From a bacterium (lineage in GTDB: Bacteria > Patescibacteriota > Gracilibacteria > Peribacterales > Peribacteraceae), in NCBI GenBank assembly GCA_029558515.1, contig JAKQEM010000039.1, positions 34,412-98,411 of the forward strand: a stretch of DNA of 64,000 nucleotides. Reading direction: 5' to 3'. Shown here piece after piece: positions 48,781-56,785 of this stretch. Under the pieces are notes generated by a model. It was given only the letters and a program-made list of their open reading frames with translations, was not told the DNA's origin and did not search any database. Made by a program: the position numbers and the translations under genes. Position 1 is the stretch's first letter; every line of letters begins with the position of its first letter.

Positions 48781-49272
48781 GTGGCTGTGAAAAGAAGCGT
48801 AACAATCGTTCTGCAGGCAGTGGTCGTACTCCTTGGCATCGGTGTGCTGATCGCACTGCTCTGGGAGCCCCACGTCGAGGGCAGGAACGTGCATGCCACG
48901 CTCTTTGAGATGTATTTCAACGATCCCTTCCTGGCGTATGTCTATTTGGGGTCCCTGCTGTTTTTCGTGGGGCTCTATAAGGCATTCAAGATGTTGGGAT
49001 ATGCCGGGACACAGAGGGTGTTTTCACAAGCGGCGGTGAACGCTCTGCGGACCATCAACTACTGCGCGCTCATGACTGCGTGTGCAATCGTCGTGGCAGA
49101 TGTCTACCTCATGTTCGCCGCGCGCAGCAGTGGTGAAGATGCTGCGGGTGCCGTCGCACTGGGCATCGTCGCCGGTTTCGGTTCCATCGTGGTTGCCGCC
49201 GCCGCGACATTGTTTGCACGAGTGTTGCAGAGTGCCGTGGCAATACAATCCGAGAACGAATTAACGGTGTAA
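48781..49272 (+). CDS. DUF2975-like membrane protein
   Basis: Four hydrophobic segments; FSQAAVNALRTINYCALM; paired with similar gene and XRE regulator. Confidence 0.65.
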   Translation: MAVKRSVTIVLQAVVVLLGIGVLIALLWEPHVEGRNVHATLFEMYFNDPFLAYVYLGSLLFFVGLYKAFKMLGYAGTQRVFSQAAVNALRTINYCALMTACAIVVADVYLMFAARSSGEDAAGAVALGIVAGFGSIVVAAAATLFARVLQSAVAIQSENELTV

Positions 49273-49293
49273 AGCACTACCTCTTCTTTCCGT

Positions 49294-49791
49294 ATGAACA
49301 TTCCATCTCCGCGACAAGCATCCACGTTGTTCCTCAAACTGGTCCTCATTCTCATCGGGGGGAGCGTCCTCGCTTTCTGTGCGTATTTCTTTCCGTACGT
49401 CTGGGTTGGTGCGACAAAGGAATGGCCGATCTCCGCATACGTTCTCTATCCCGGATTGATCTGCATTTTTGCGACCATCATTCCGTTCCTGTTCGCGCTG
49501 CTTCAGGCTTTCAGGCTCCTGCAGTACATCGATAGGAACCATGCGTTCTCGGAACCCTCCATTCTTGCGCTGAGGACCATCACATTCTGCGCGGTTGCCA
49601 TGAGCGTATTGTATTGGATGGGAATGCCGCTGGTTTTCGCTCTGGCTGATCTTGATGACGCTCCGGGTGGCGTTCTCATCGGTGCCGCTTTTGCGTCCGC
49701 TCCTTTGGTCGTCGCCACGTTTGCGGCAGTGCTGCAGAAGCTGGTACGCAGCGCACTCGCTCTGAAGATCGAGCAAGATTTTACCATTTGA
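49294..49791 (+). CDS. DUF2975-like membrane protein
   Basis: FSEPSILALRTITFCAVAMSVLYW; overlaps downstream XRE ORF. Confidence 0.75.
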   Translation: MNIPSPRQASTLFLKLVLILIGGSVLAFCAYFFPYVWVGATKEWPISAYVLYPGLICIFATIIPFLFALLQAFRLLQYIDRNHAFSEPSILALRTITFCAVAMSVLYWMGMPLVFALADLDDAPGGVLIGAAFASAPLVVATFAAVLQKLVRSALALKIEQDFTI

Positions 49792-49802
49792 TGTACAGTG
49801 CC

Positions 49803-50006
49803 ATGCCCATTGTCATACACCTTGATGTCATGCTGGCGAAGCGAAAAATGAGTGTCACCACGCTCTCCGAAAAGGTGGGCATTACCATGGCGAATATTTC
49901 CATATTGAAAACTGGCAAGGCAAGAGCCGTTCGCTTCTCCACACTCGATGCGATATGCCGCGCGCTCGATTGTCAGCCCGGGGATATTTTGGAATACATT
50001 CCATAA
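49803..50006 (+). CDS. XRE-family (YozG-like) transcriptional regulator
   Basis: IHLDVMLAKRKMSVTTLSEKVGITMANISILKTGKARAVRFSTLDAICRALDCQPGDILEYIP. Confidence 0.9.
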   Translation: MPIVIHLDVMLAKRKMSVTTLSEKVGITMANISILKTGKARAVRFSTLDAICRALDCQPGDILEYIP

Positions 50007-50158
50007 CGGTATGGGGCAAGAGCCGAAACGGTTCCACGGAATCCTGAGAGGCAGGCAATGCATAGTCCAACGGTCGTGTCCCTGAAGAGAAGCGTGTTTT
50101 CGCCGGATAAAGTCAACATCAACACGTTTGTCGATTGCACTGTATCAAGAAGTGTCCT

Positions 50159-51370
50159 ATGAGTATCGCTATACCCATCGAACAGACATCAATGGCAGTA
50201 GGTAACAACGTATGGAAGCTTCGTGTGTTGCTCATGACCAGAGGAGCACTGTTTTTCAGTCCTATCGGTGTGCTCTTCTACATGGCCAATGGATTGAGCC
50301 TTGCACACGTGTTCTACATCCAGGCTGCATTCACTGTTGCCAGCATGATCCTCGAAATCCCATCGGGGTACCTCTCCGATCGTTGGGGGCGCAGGAACAC
50401 GCTCATTGTAGGGTCTGCTGTCGGTTTGCTGGGGATGGTAGTGTTTGCACTCGGAACGGGGTTTTGGGAATTTTTTACGGCAAACATGCTCATAGCTGTT
50501 TTCGTGAGCTTTCACTCCGGCACGATCGAAGCCATGACCTTCGACACGCTCCTAGAGATCGGCACGTCCGAACGCTACCGCGAAATCATCGGTAATCAAC
50601 TATTTTGGAGTTTGATCACACAGAGCATCGTGAGCATCTTGGGCGGCCTTCTCGCGACCGTATCGCTTCGCACACCTTTCTACATGACAATCCTCTCTTT
50701 CATGCTGGGCCTCTTGATCGTTTTCGTACTGCGGGAACCGAGTCGCCATAAATTGCAGGAGACACGCCACTTCGCGACGATCTGGCACATTACGAAAACC
50801 AGCCTGATGCAGAACGTACCGCTCCGGAGCATGATTGCGCTGTATGCAGTACTGAGTACGATCGTGTTTTCCCTCATGTGGTTCGCGCAGCCTTACCAAA
50901 CGCTCGTTGGCTTGCCGGTCGGCCTGTTTGGACTTGCACACGCCGCGCTCACCATTGGCGGTGCGTTTACCGCAAGAATGACGCATAGGGCAAAGCACTA
51001 CGTGGATGATAGATGGTTTCTGGTGTTCCTTTCGGCGCTCGTCATAGGCTGTTACTTGGCACTGGGCTTCTTCACTTCCTTGTGGGCGATCCTCTTCCTG
51101 ATCATTGGAAGCAGTGTCTTTGGTGCAGTGAATGCACTCATAGGTGATATCGTGAACAAGATGACTGCTTCCGATATTCGCGCGACCGTCCTTTCCATAC
51201 AAATCTTCGCATTTCGAGCGGTGTACGCCATTGTCGCTCCGGTGCTCGGCTATGTAACGGGCATCTTCACTCTCTCCCAAACCCTCCTCTATACGGGTAT
51301 CGTGAGCTGTATCATCGTGCTGATGATTTTCGCCATGATGCGGCGTGTGTGGAAACAACTGCCGGCATAA
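50159..51370 (+). CDS. MFS transporter
   Basis: 12-TM-like ORF; EIPSGYLSDRWGRRNTLIVGSAVG signature. Confidence 0.88.
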   Translation: MSIAIPIEQTSMAVGNNVWKLRVLLMTRGALFFSPIGVLFYMANGLSLAHVFYIQAAFTVASMILEIPSGYLSDRWGRRNTLIVGSAVGLLGMVVFALGTGFWEFFTANMLIAVFVSFHSGTIEAMTFDTLLEIGTSERYREIIGNQLFWSLITQSIVSILGGLLATVSLRTPFYMTILSFMLGLLIVFVLREPSRHKLQETRHFATIWHITKTSLMQNVPLRSMIALYAVLSTIVFSLMWFAQPYQTLVGLPVGLFGLAHAALTIGGAFTARMTHRAKHYVDDRWFLVFLSALVIGCYLALGFFTSLWAILFLIIGSSVFGAVNALIGDIVNKMTASDIRATVLSIQIFAFRAVYAIVAPVLGYVTGIFTLSQTLLYTGIVSCIIVLMIFAMMRRVWKQLPA

Positions 51371-51457
51371 GGTAGTTCTCCGTGTTGATTGGCATTCTCA
51401 CAGTGAGTCACCATTCGTTGCTTGCTCATGCGAGCGCAGCGAGCGCGTGGTTCATGG

Positions 51458-51529
51458 CAGCCTCACGGGGAATCGAACCCCGATTTGCAGGATGAGAACC
51501 TGCTGTCCTAACCGTTAGACGATGAGGCC
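51458..51529 (-). tRNA. tRNA-Glu(CTC), CCA encoded
   Basis: GGCCTCA/TGAGGCT acceptor, anticodon arm GCAGG-TTCTCAT-CCTGC, T arm CGGGG-TTCGATT-CCCCG; CCA follows at 51455-51457. Confidence 0.93.
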
Positions 51530-51673
51530 GTCTGCGGACGCAGAGTATAGAAAAGTGTGTGGGACGCAACAACTCCAATGGGAAGGTGTGGCGCATGCCG
51601 CAAGTTGGACAGAGAATGAAGTGAGACGGTGGGGAATGGTATCTGGTGTTGCATTTTTGAACAGAATGCCTAT

Positions 51674-52084
51674 TTAAGACCACATTCTAATAATTTTTTG
51701 GATTGTCTTCTTATGGTTTGCTTTTTTCAAATCACTCTCTGTGATTCTGAGCACTTTCCAGTTTGATTTTTTGAGTATTGAATTCACTTCATTATCTCTG
51801 GAAATGTTGCGCTCAATTTTTGGTATCCAGAATTTCCGGTTCGATTTGAATGTTCGTTTTTGTTTGTGCCAATCGGCTCCGTGCCAGAATGCGCTATCAA
51901 AAAATACTGCGATTTTTTTCCCTTTATGCCCCGCATCGGGATTGCCTGGTACGTTTTTCGGATGTTTGCGGAAACGCACTCCCGCAGTCTTTAACAATGC
52001 CCATCCCGTCTTTTCCAATTGAGTCTCTTTTCCTTTGATTCGCGACATAATATCACTGCGTTTTTCCTTGGAATATACGTCCAT
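51674..52084 (-). CDS. vsr: very short patch repair (Vsr) endonuclease
   Basis: MDVYSKEKRSDIMSRIKGKETQLEKTGWALLKTAGVRFRKHPKNVPGNPDAGHKGKKIAVFFDSAFWHG. Confidence 0.93.
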   Translation of the reverse strand: MDVYSKEKRSDIMSRIKGKETQLEKTGWALLKTAGVRFRKHPKNVPGNPDAGHKGKKIAVFFDSAFWHGADWHKQKRTFKSNRKFWIPKIERNISRDNEVNSILKKSNWKVLRITESDLKKANHKKTIQKIIRMWS

Positions 52085-52144
52085 GTTCGAATGGTACATC
52101 AGTTATCATTGTCATTGCATGGCAAGTCGGTCTATTCTCGGCGC

Positions 52145-52792
52145 ATGCCCGGAGCCAAGAAAAAATTGTTGGATTACTTTTTGGAGCATGTCGGCATTCC
52201 CCTTTCAAAAAATAATCTTGCGTCTGTTGCTTCAGTTCATGATTGGGCGCGTGTGATCAGAACGTTGAGACAGGAGGGGTGGGACATTATTTTGCTTGAG
52301 AACGGGGATTATGTATTGCGTTCGTCTCAAAAAAGCCATGGTCATCTGCGTGAGAAAATTGATCAAAAAACACGATATCGCATTCTCCAGCGCGATTATT
52401 CTACGTGTCAGCGATGTGGCAAAACAATTCAAGACGGTGTGAAACTTATGATCGATCATAAATTGCCGGTTGATTTCGGTGGTAAATCCGTTGATGAAAA
52501 CTTATGGGCTCTTTGTGCGGAATGTAATTTGGGAAAGAAACATTGGTTTACGGACAATGATCCGGAAGTGATGAAAAGAATTTTTGCATTGGACAGCGGT
52601 TATCAAAAATTGAAAGCGTATTTTGAATCTTATCCTAATGTATTGCTTCGTGTTTCAGACTTAAATTTTGTTTCGGGGATAAGAGATTGGGAGAGGACAT
52701 TGCGGCTGATAAGAAGAAAAGAGGGAATGAATATCGAATATATTTCAAATGATTCCACATCAGGAATGGAAGGGTATATGTACGTGACATGA
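52145..52792 (+). CDS. HNH endonuclease, putative type II restriction enzyme
   Basis: CQRCGKTIQDGVKLMIDHKLPVDFGGKSVDENLWALCAECNLGK; abuts methyltransferase. Confidence 0.85.
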   Translation: MPGAKKKLLDYFLEHVGIPLSKNNLASVASVHDWARVIRTLRQEGWDIILLENGDYVLRSSQKSHGHLREKIDQKTRYRILQRDYSTCQRCGKTIQDGVKLMIDHKLPVDFGGKSVDENLWALCAECNLGKKHWFTDNDPEVMKRIFALDSGYQKLKAYFESYPNVLLRVSDLNFVSGIRDWERTLRLIRRKEGMNIEYISNDSTSGMEGYMYVT

Positions 52793-53752
52793 TCAAGCAG
52801 CCAATGCCAATCGACGATTATCGATGGTCCATGTATCGAGAATCGCCACGTGTGGTTTTGTGATGAGCTGATTGACCAATGCTTTGCCTGTTTCATAGAT
52901 CGCATTCACCGCGACGCTGTTTCCGAGTTGTTTCATGGCTTGCACTTCGGTTACGGGAAATTCGAAATCATCGGGAAAGCCCATCATCTTCTTGCCTTCG
53001 TTCGGTTTGAGTGCTCGTACTTTCCCGTCCGCCAAATAACTGTCCCAGTTGCGACGGTCATGCAAACCGGATCCTCTGCCCCCCACACGCAGCGTGAACC
53101 CGATGCGTCGTGGGCAGGAAGCACCGAGAATGTCAGACATGGTCAATTGCAACGGAATCGGTTTCGGGAATTCGAATTTGAACGTACTTGGATCGACGAG
53201 GTCATCTCTGAAACCGATCATATAGACTCTTGGTCTGTGTGTGGGCAGGCCGAAATCGGATGCGCGAATCAGTTGATAATCAAAGGAATATCCCAAGCTG
53301 CGGAGCGTATTTTCAATGACTTCTATGGTTTTTCCATTATCATGTTTTGCGAGATTTCTGACATTTTCCAAGAAGAATGCTTTGGGTTTTTTCGTGTCGA
53401 TGATCTCAGCGATGTCGAAGAAAAGCGTGCCTCTCGTTTCCTCAAACCCTCGTTTGAATCCGGCTTGACTGAATGGTTGGCAGGGGAAGCCGGCACACAA
53501 CACATCGAAATTTTCGGGAATCATCGCTTTGTTTTCCGGTAATGTGATATCTCCCGTGAACATGCCGTTTTCAAACAATTCAGGATCGATTTTCTTGAAA
53601 TTATGTTCGTAAGTCTGGCGTGCGTGTTTATCCCATTCACTTGCATATACGCATTTTCCCCCCAGTCGGTGCATTGCAATGTGGAATCCTCCGATTCCTG
53701 CGAACAGATCGATGAATGTAAAACTGTGTTTCTTCCTTGTCAGGATCTTCAT
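52793..53752 (-). CDS. DNA (cytosine-5-)-methyltransferase
   Basis: FIDLFAGIGGFHIA, GFPCQPFSQAG, ENVRNL, MKQLGNSVAV. Confidence 0.93.
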   Translation of the reverse strand: MKILTRKKHSFTFIDLFAGIGGFHIAMHRLGGKCVYASEWDKHARQTYEHNFKKIDPELFENGMFTGDITLPENKAMIPENFDVLCAGFPCQPFSQAGFKRGFEETRGTLFFDIAEIIDTKKPKAFFLENVRNLAKHDNGKTIEVIENTLRSLGYSFDYQLIRASDFGLPTHRPRVYMIGFRDDLVDPSTFKFEFPKPIPLQLTMSDILGASCPRRIGFTLRVGGRGSGLHDRRNWDSYLADGKVRALKPNEGKKMMGFPDDFEFPVTEVQAMKQLGNSVAVNAIYETGKALVNQLITKPHVAILDTWTIDNRRLALAA

Positions 53753-53909
53753 GGTTGTAACCATAACAAATATGACGTTTGGGTGTCCATTTAATGATAA
53801 TGCAGCATTATACAATTATTGTCCGGTTGAACATTCGTACACTCATACCAAATAAATTACATAAAAATCTCATACATCTGAACTATTCGCGAGCATGTAC
53901 AATCCCTCC

Positions 53910-54374
53910 ATGCAGCGCATGACGCTCCTCTGCATCGGCGCGCTACGGGAATCTTGGGCCAAGGACGCGGCGCGGCTGTACCGCGAGCGGCTGGGCGCAT
54001 CGGTCGATCTGCGCGTGGTGGAGCTGCAGCAGAGCCGTCATCCGCATCCTGCAAAGCAGCGCGAGGAGGAGTCCGAGCGACTCTTGCTCTCTGCACGCAA
54101 GCAGCCGGGGGCGCTGTGGGCATTGGATGAAACGGGCGACGCACTGACTTCGCAGAAATTTGCCGCGGAGATCGGTGCGCTGCGCGATCGCGGGGAGGCG
54201 CTCACGATTCTCTTGGGTGGCAGCTACGGCCTCTCCGATGCGGTGCGCTCCGCAGCCCGTCGGGTGATCAGTCTCAGCGCCATGACGCTGCCTCATGAAC
54301 TCTGCCGCATCGTCTTTCTGGAGCAGCTCTACCGCGCGCAGGAAATCCTGAAAGGGAGCGGGTATCATCATTGA
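53910..54374 (+). CDS. rlmH: 23S rRNA (pseudouridine1915-N3)-methyltransferase
   Basis: LTILLGGSYGLSDAVR, ALDETGDALTSQKFA, C-terminal [28 protein letters not shown]. Confidence 0.93.
   Translation: MQRMTLLCIGALRESWAKDAARLYRERLGASVDLRVVELQQSRHPHPAKQREEESERLLLSARKQPGALWALDETGDALTSQKFAAEIGALRDRGEALTILLGGSYGLSDAVRSAARRVISLSAMTLPHELCRIVFLEQLYRAQEILKGSGYHH
54277..54374 (+). repeat. rlmH 3'-end repeat, copy 1 (within intact rlmH)
   Basis: 98 bp GCGCCATGACGCTG...GAAATCCTGAAAGGGAGCGGGTATCATCATTGA. Confidence 0.95.
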
Positions 54375-54465
54375 GTGAATATTGTTGCACCATAGGTGCG
54401 ATGCGTATGGCAGGCTTTTTGCTTTTTTCATTCGTTCTTCTGTGGTAGAATATGTCCATACCATG

Positions 54466-54487
54466 AAAAGGGATGCATGTCCCTTTT
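54466..54487 (+). other. RNA hairpin in leader of NYN gene
   Basis: AAAAGGGA-TGCATG-TCCCTTTT perfect 8-bp stem. Confidence 0.6.
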
Positions 54488-54490
54488 AGA

Positions 54491-54518
54491 GTCCGAGCAT
54501 TGCCTCGGGCTTTTTTTT
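54491..54518 (+). terminator. rho-independent terminator upstream of NYN gene
   Basis: GTCCGAG-CATTGC-CTCGGGC followed by TTTTTTTT. Confidence 0.8.
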
Positions 54519-54524
54519 GATACT

Positions 54525-55205
54525 ATGTGGAACGTGAGAAGTATGTTTTTCGTTGACGGCTTCAATCTCTATCATGCGATGGACAGAAATCCCGCCTATC
54601 GAAAATACAAATGGTTGAACTTGTCCGCTCTTGCCGAGGATTTGCTTGTGGGTCGTGATGAGACTGTGGCGCAGGTGTTGTATTTTACAGCGTATTGCAC
54701 TTGGGATCATGGAAAGAAGCAGCGACATAAGCAGTATGTGGAAGCGCTCACCAAGTATGGAGTGCATGTGGTACCGGGGAAGTTCAGTCCGGTTACCAAA
54801 CGATTCAATAAGCACACGATGCGTATCACGGATATGGCTCCGGTCGTCACTGAGCTTTCCGTGTTACCTGATGAGATCACCTTTCAGACCAATGAAGAGA
54901 AGAGAACTGACGTGAACCTTGCGACGAAAATTGTGGACTATGCCTATCAGGACAAATATGACCATGCCTATATCGTGTCTGCGGATGGGGATATTGCTCC
55001 GGCAATCGAGGTTGCACAATCCAGATTCCCACATAAGAAATTTACCGCTGTCATTCCCATAGGACTCTCCGGGCAGTACATATGCAAGATATGCGATTTC
55101 AATGTCATGAAAATTGAAGAGCGTCATCTTCAAAAATCGCAACTTCCCGATCCTGTTGTGATCAATGCGTCCAGAAGTATTTGTAAACCGTCATTGTGGA
55201 CGTAG
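54525..55205 (+). CDS. NYN domain (PIN-like, LabA/DUF88-type) putative ribonuclease
   Basis: [13 protein letters not shown]...[51 protein letters not shown]. Confidence 0.85.
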   Translation: MWNVRSMFFVDGFNLYHAMDRNPAYRKYKWLNLSALAEDLLVGRDETVAQVLYFTAYCTWDHGKKQRHKQYVEALTKYGVHVVPGKFSPVTKRFNKHTMRITDMAPVVTELSVLPDEITFQTNEEKRTDVNLATKIVDYAYQDKYDHAYIVSADGDIAPAIEVAQSRFPHKKFTAVIPIGLSGQYICKICDFNVMKIEERHLQKSQLPDPVVINASRSICKPSLWT

Positions 55206-55214
55206 CAAAACTTT

Positions 55215-55312
55215 GCGCCATGACCCTCCCTCACGAACTCTGCCGCATCGTCTTTCTGGAGCAGCTCTACCGCGCGCAGGAAATTTTGAAGAGGAGCGGG
55301 TATCATCACTAA
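55215..55312 (+). repeat. rlmH 3'-end repeat, copy 2
   Basis: 98 bp, same length as copy 1, 9 mismatches; encodes [31 protein letters not shown]-stop. Confidence 0.95.
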
Positions 55313-55348
55313 AGGAATCATCGATGGATGTCGTATCCTGTTGTATTC

Positions 55349-55639
55349 CTAGTGTCCGCAGCCGCATCCGCCGCCGCCGTGCATACCGCATCCCCCACCC
55401 ATGGCACCGTCCGCCATCCACTCTCCGTTCGGCATGAAGTGGCCGCCCGCGGGAGCCGCTTGTTGATCCTGTGCCGCCACGTTTGCATTGGCGAATCGGG
55501 CGTTCACTCTTCCTGCGGGTCCGACTTCCCATCCTGAGAGAAGGTAGAGCCCCGCAACGATCGCCATGCCCCAGAAGATGGATTCCGCTTTCGGCATCGG
55601 CGTTATCATACCTCCACCGGAGGTGTTGGGAAAGTACAA
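55349..55639 (-). CDS. small membrane-anchored Gly/Cys/His-rich protein
   Basis: AESIFWGMAIVAGLYLLSG TM segment, C-terminal GGGCGMHGGGGCGCGH. Confidence 0.5.
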   Translation of the reverse strand: MYFPNTSGGGMITPMPKAESIFWGMAIVAGLYLLSGWEVGPAGRVNARFANANVAAQDQQAAPAGGHFMPNGEWMADGAMGGGCGMHGGGGCGCGH

Positions 55640-55704
55640 ATCGGGGCTGCTCTCGCTGAGGGATGTTCACTGCCATCGATGACGAGGGGCAGGATCTGAG
55701 ATCG

Positions 55705-55745
55705 AGCGCGCCCACGAAATCCTGAAGGGCAGCGGGTATCATCAC
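55705..55745 (+). repeat. rlmH 3'-end repeat, copy 3 (truncated)
   Basis: GAGCGCGCCCACGAAATCCTGAAGGGCAGCGGGTATCATCACT. Confidence 0.85.
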
Positions 55746-55789
55746 TGTTTCTTTTCTCCGATCATACGGGAAGGTGTAACATATGAGGC

Positions 55790-55957
55790 ATGCAAAAAAT
55801 TCACGTTGAACAGCACTCCTTCACCGGCGGCATGTGGTTTGCGCTCTGGCTCTTCACCATCGGGTTTCTGCAGCTCTCGTTCTGGAAGGGCGTTCTGGCA
55901 GTCGTGCTGTGGCCGTATTTTTTGGGAGTGGCGGTGCGAGCAATGGCGGCGGCATAG
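55790..55957 (+). CDS. small hypothetical membrane protein (55 aa)
   Basis: MQKIHVEQHSFTGGMWFALWLFTIGFLQLSFWKGVLAVVLWPYFLGVAVRAMAAA; below the ORF-track length limit. Confidence 0.5.
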   Translation: MQKIHVEQHSFTGGMWFALWLFTIGFLQLSFWKGVLAVVLWPYFLGVAVRAMAAA

Positions 55958-56044
55958 ACACGTCTGCCCCTCTCACGTTTCAAACGAGAGCGAAGAGATC
56001 GTCGATCGTCGGTTCCTTCGGTTACCTTGGTTGACACCGTCGCA

Positions 56045-56668
56045 TCATTTTCCCGCCACCGCTCTAAAGAGCCACACGCCTGCGACCGCTCCGACGATGG
56101 GCCCCAGGATGTACGCCCATGTGAAGGAGGAGAGTGTGAGGGCGACTGCGGGATTCAGAATGCCGTTGCCCGCCGTGGAGGCGACGAGGATACCCAGCAG
56201 CAGCGAGCCGCCGATCGTGACGCCACTCATGCTCTCCGGGGCCTTCTTCCACACCACCGCGGAGATGCCGAAGAGGAAGATCGCGGCGCCCGCCATTTCC
56301 GCGAGGAAGATGATGGGGAGGGAGGAGGAATTGATGGCGAGAGGCGCGCTCACGAACACCGGCGCGAGGACGAGTGCGATGGCGGCGCCGATCAATTGCG
56401 CGACGATGTAGAGAGCGGCATCCTGCACCGAAATTTTCCGGATACTGAGCAGTCCCAGTGTCACCGCAGGATTCACGTGCGCGCCCGAGATCGGTGCGAT
56501 CATGAAGACGATCAGCATCAGCGTGACGCCCGCGAGGACGGGGGTGGCCAGCGGGAAGGCGGTGACGAGAGACAGGCGCACGACGAACGCGAGGAGAAAC
56601 GTGCCGATGAGTTCAGCCAGGTACGCGCGGGGACGCATAGGGAGGTGGGGAGAAGAAGAAGTAATCAA
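56045..56668 (-). CDS. MIP/aquaporin family protein
   Basis: Two NPA motifs: GAHVNPAVTLG and NGILNPAVALTL. Confidence 0.9.
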   Translation of the reverse strand: MITSSSPHLPMRPRAYLAELIGTFLLAFVVRLSLVTAFPLATPVLAGVTLMLIVFMIAPISGAHVNPAVTLGLLSIRKISVQDAALYIVAQLIGAAIALVLAPVFVSAPLAINSSSLPIIFLAEMAGAAIFLFGISAVVWKKAPESMSGVTIGGSLLLGILVASTAGNGILNPAVALTLSSFTWAYILGPIVGAVAGVWLFRAVAGK

Positions 56669-56785
56669 CGTAGCAATGATCGTTGCGCAGGATCAATTGA
56701 CCTTTTGGACCGATTTTCACTTTCTCTCATTTGAAAACGAAGGTCGTTTTGCGTTTGATTCCGGCGTTTCTGCTATGATGCGCGC

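Noticed and set aside
51455-53830. tRNA-Glu as integration site (att) for the R-M island
   Set aside because: The island lies on the 5' side of the tRNA (tRNA is on the minus strand) and no duplicated tRNA 3' end was found across the island.
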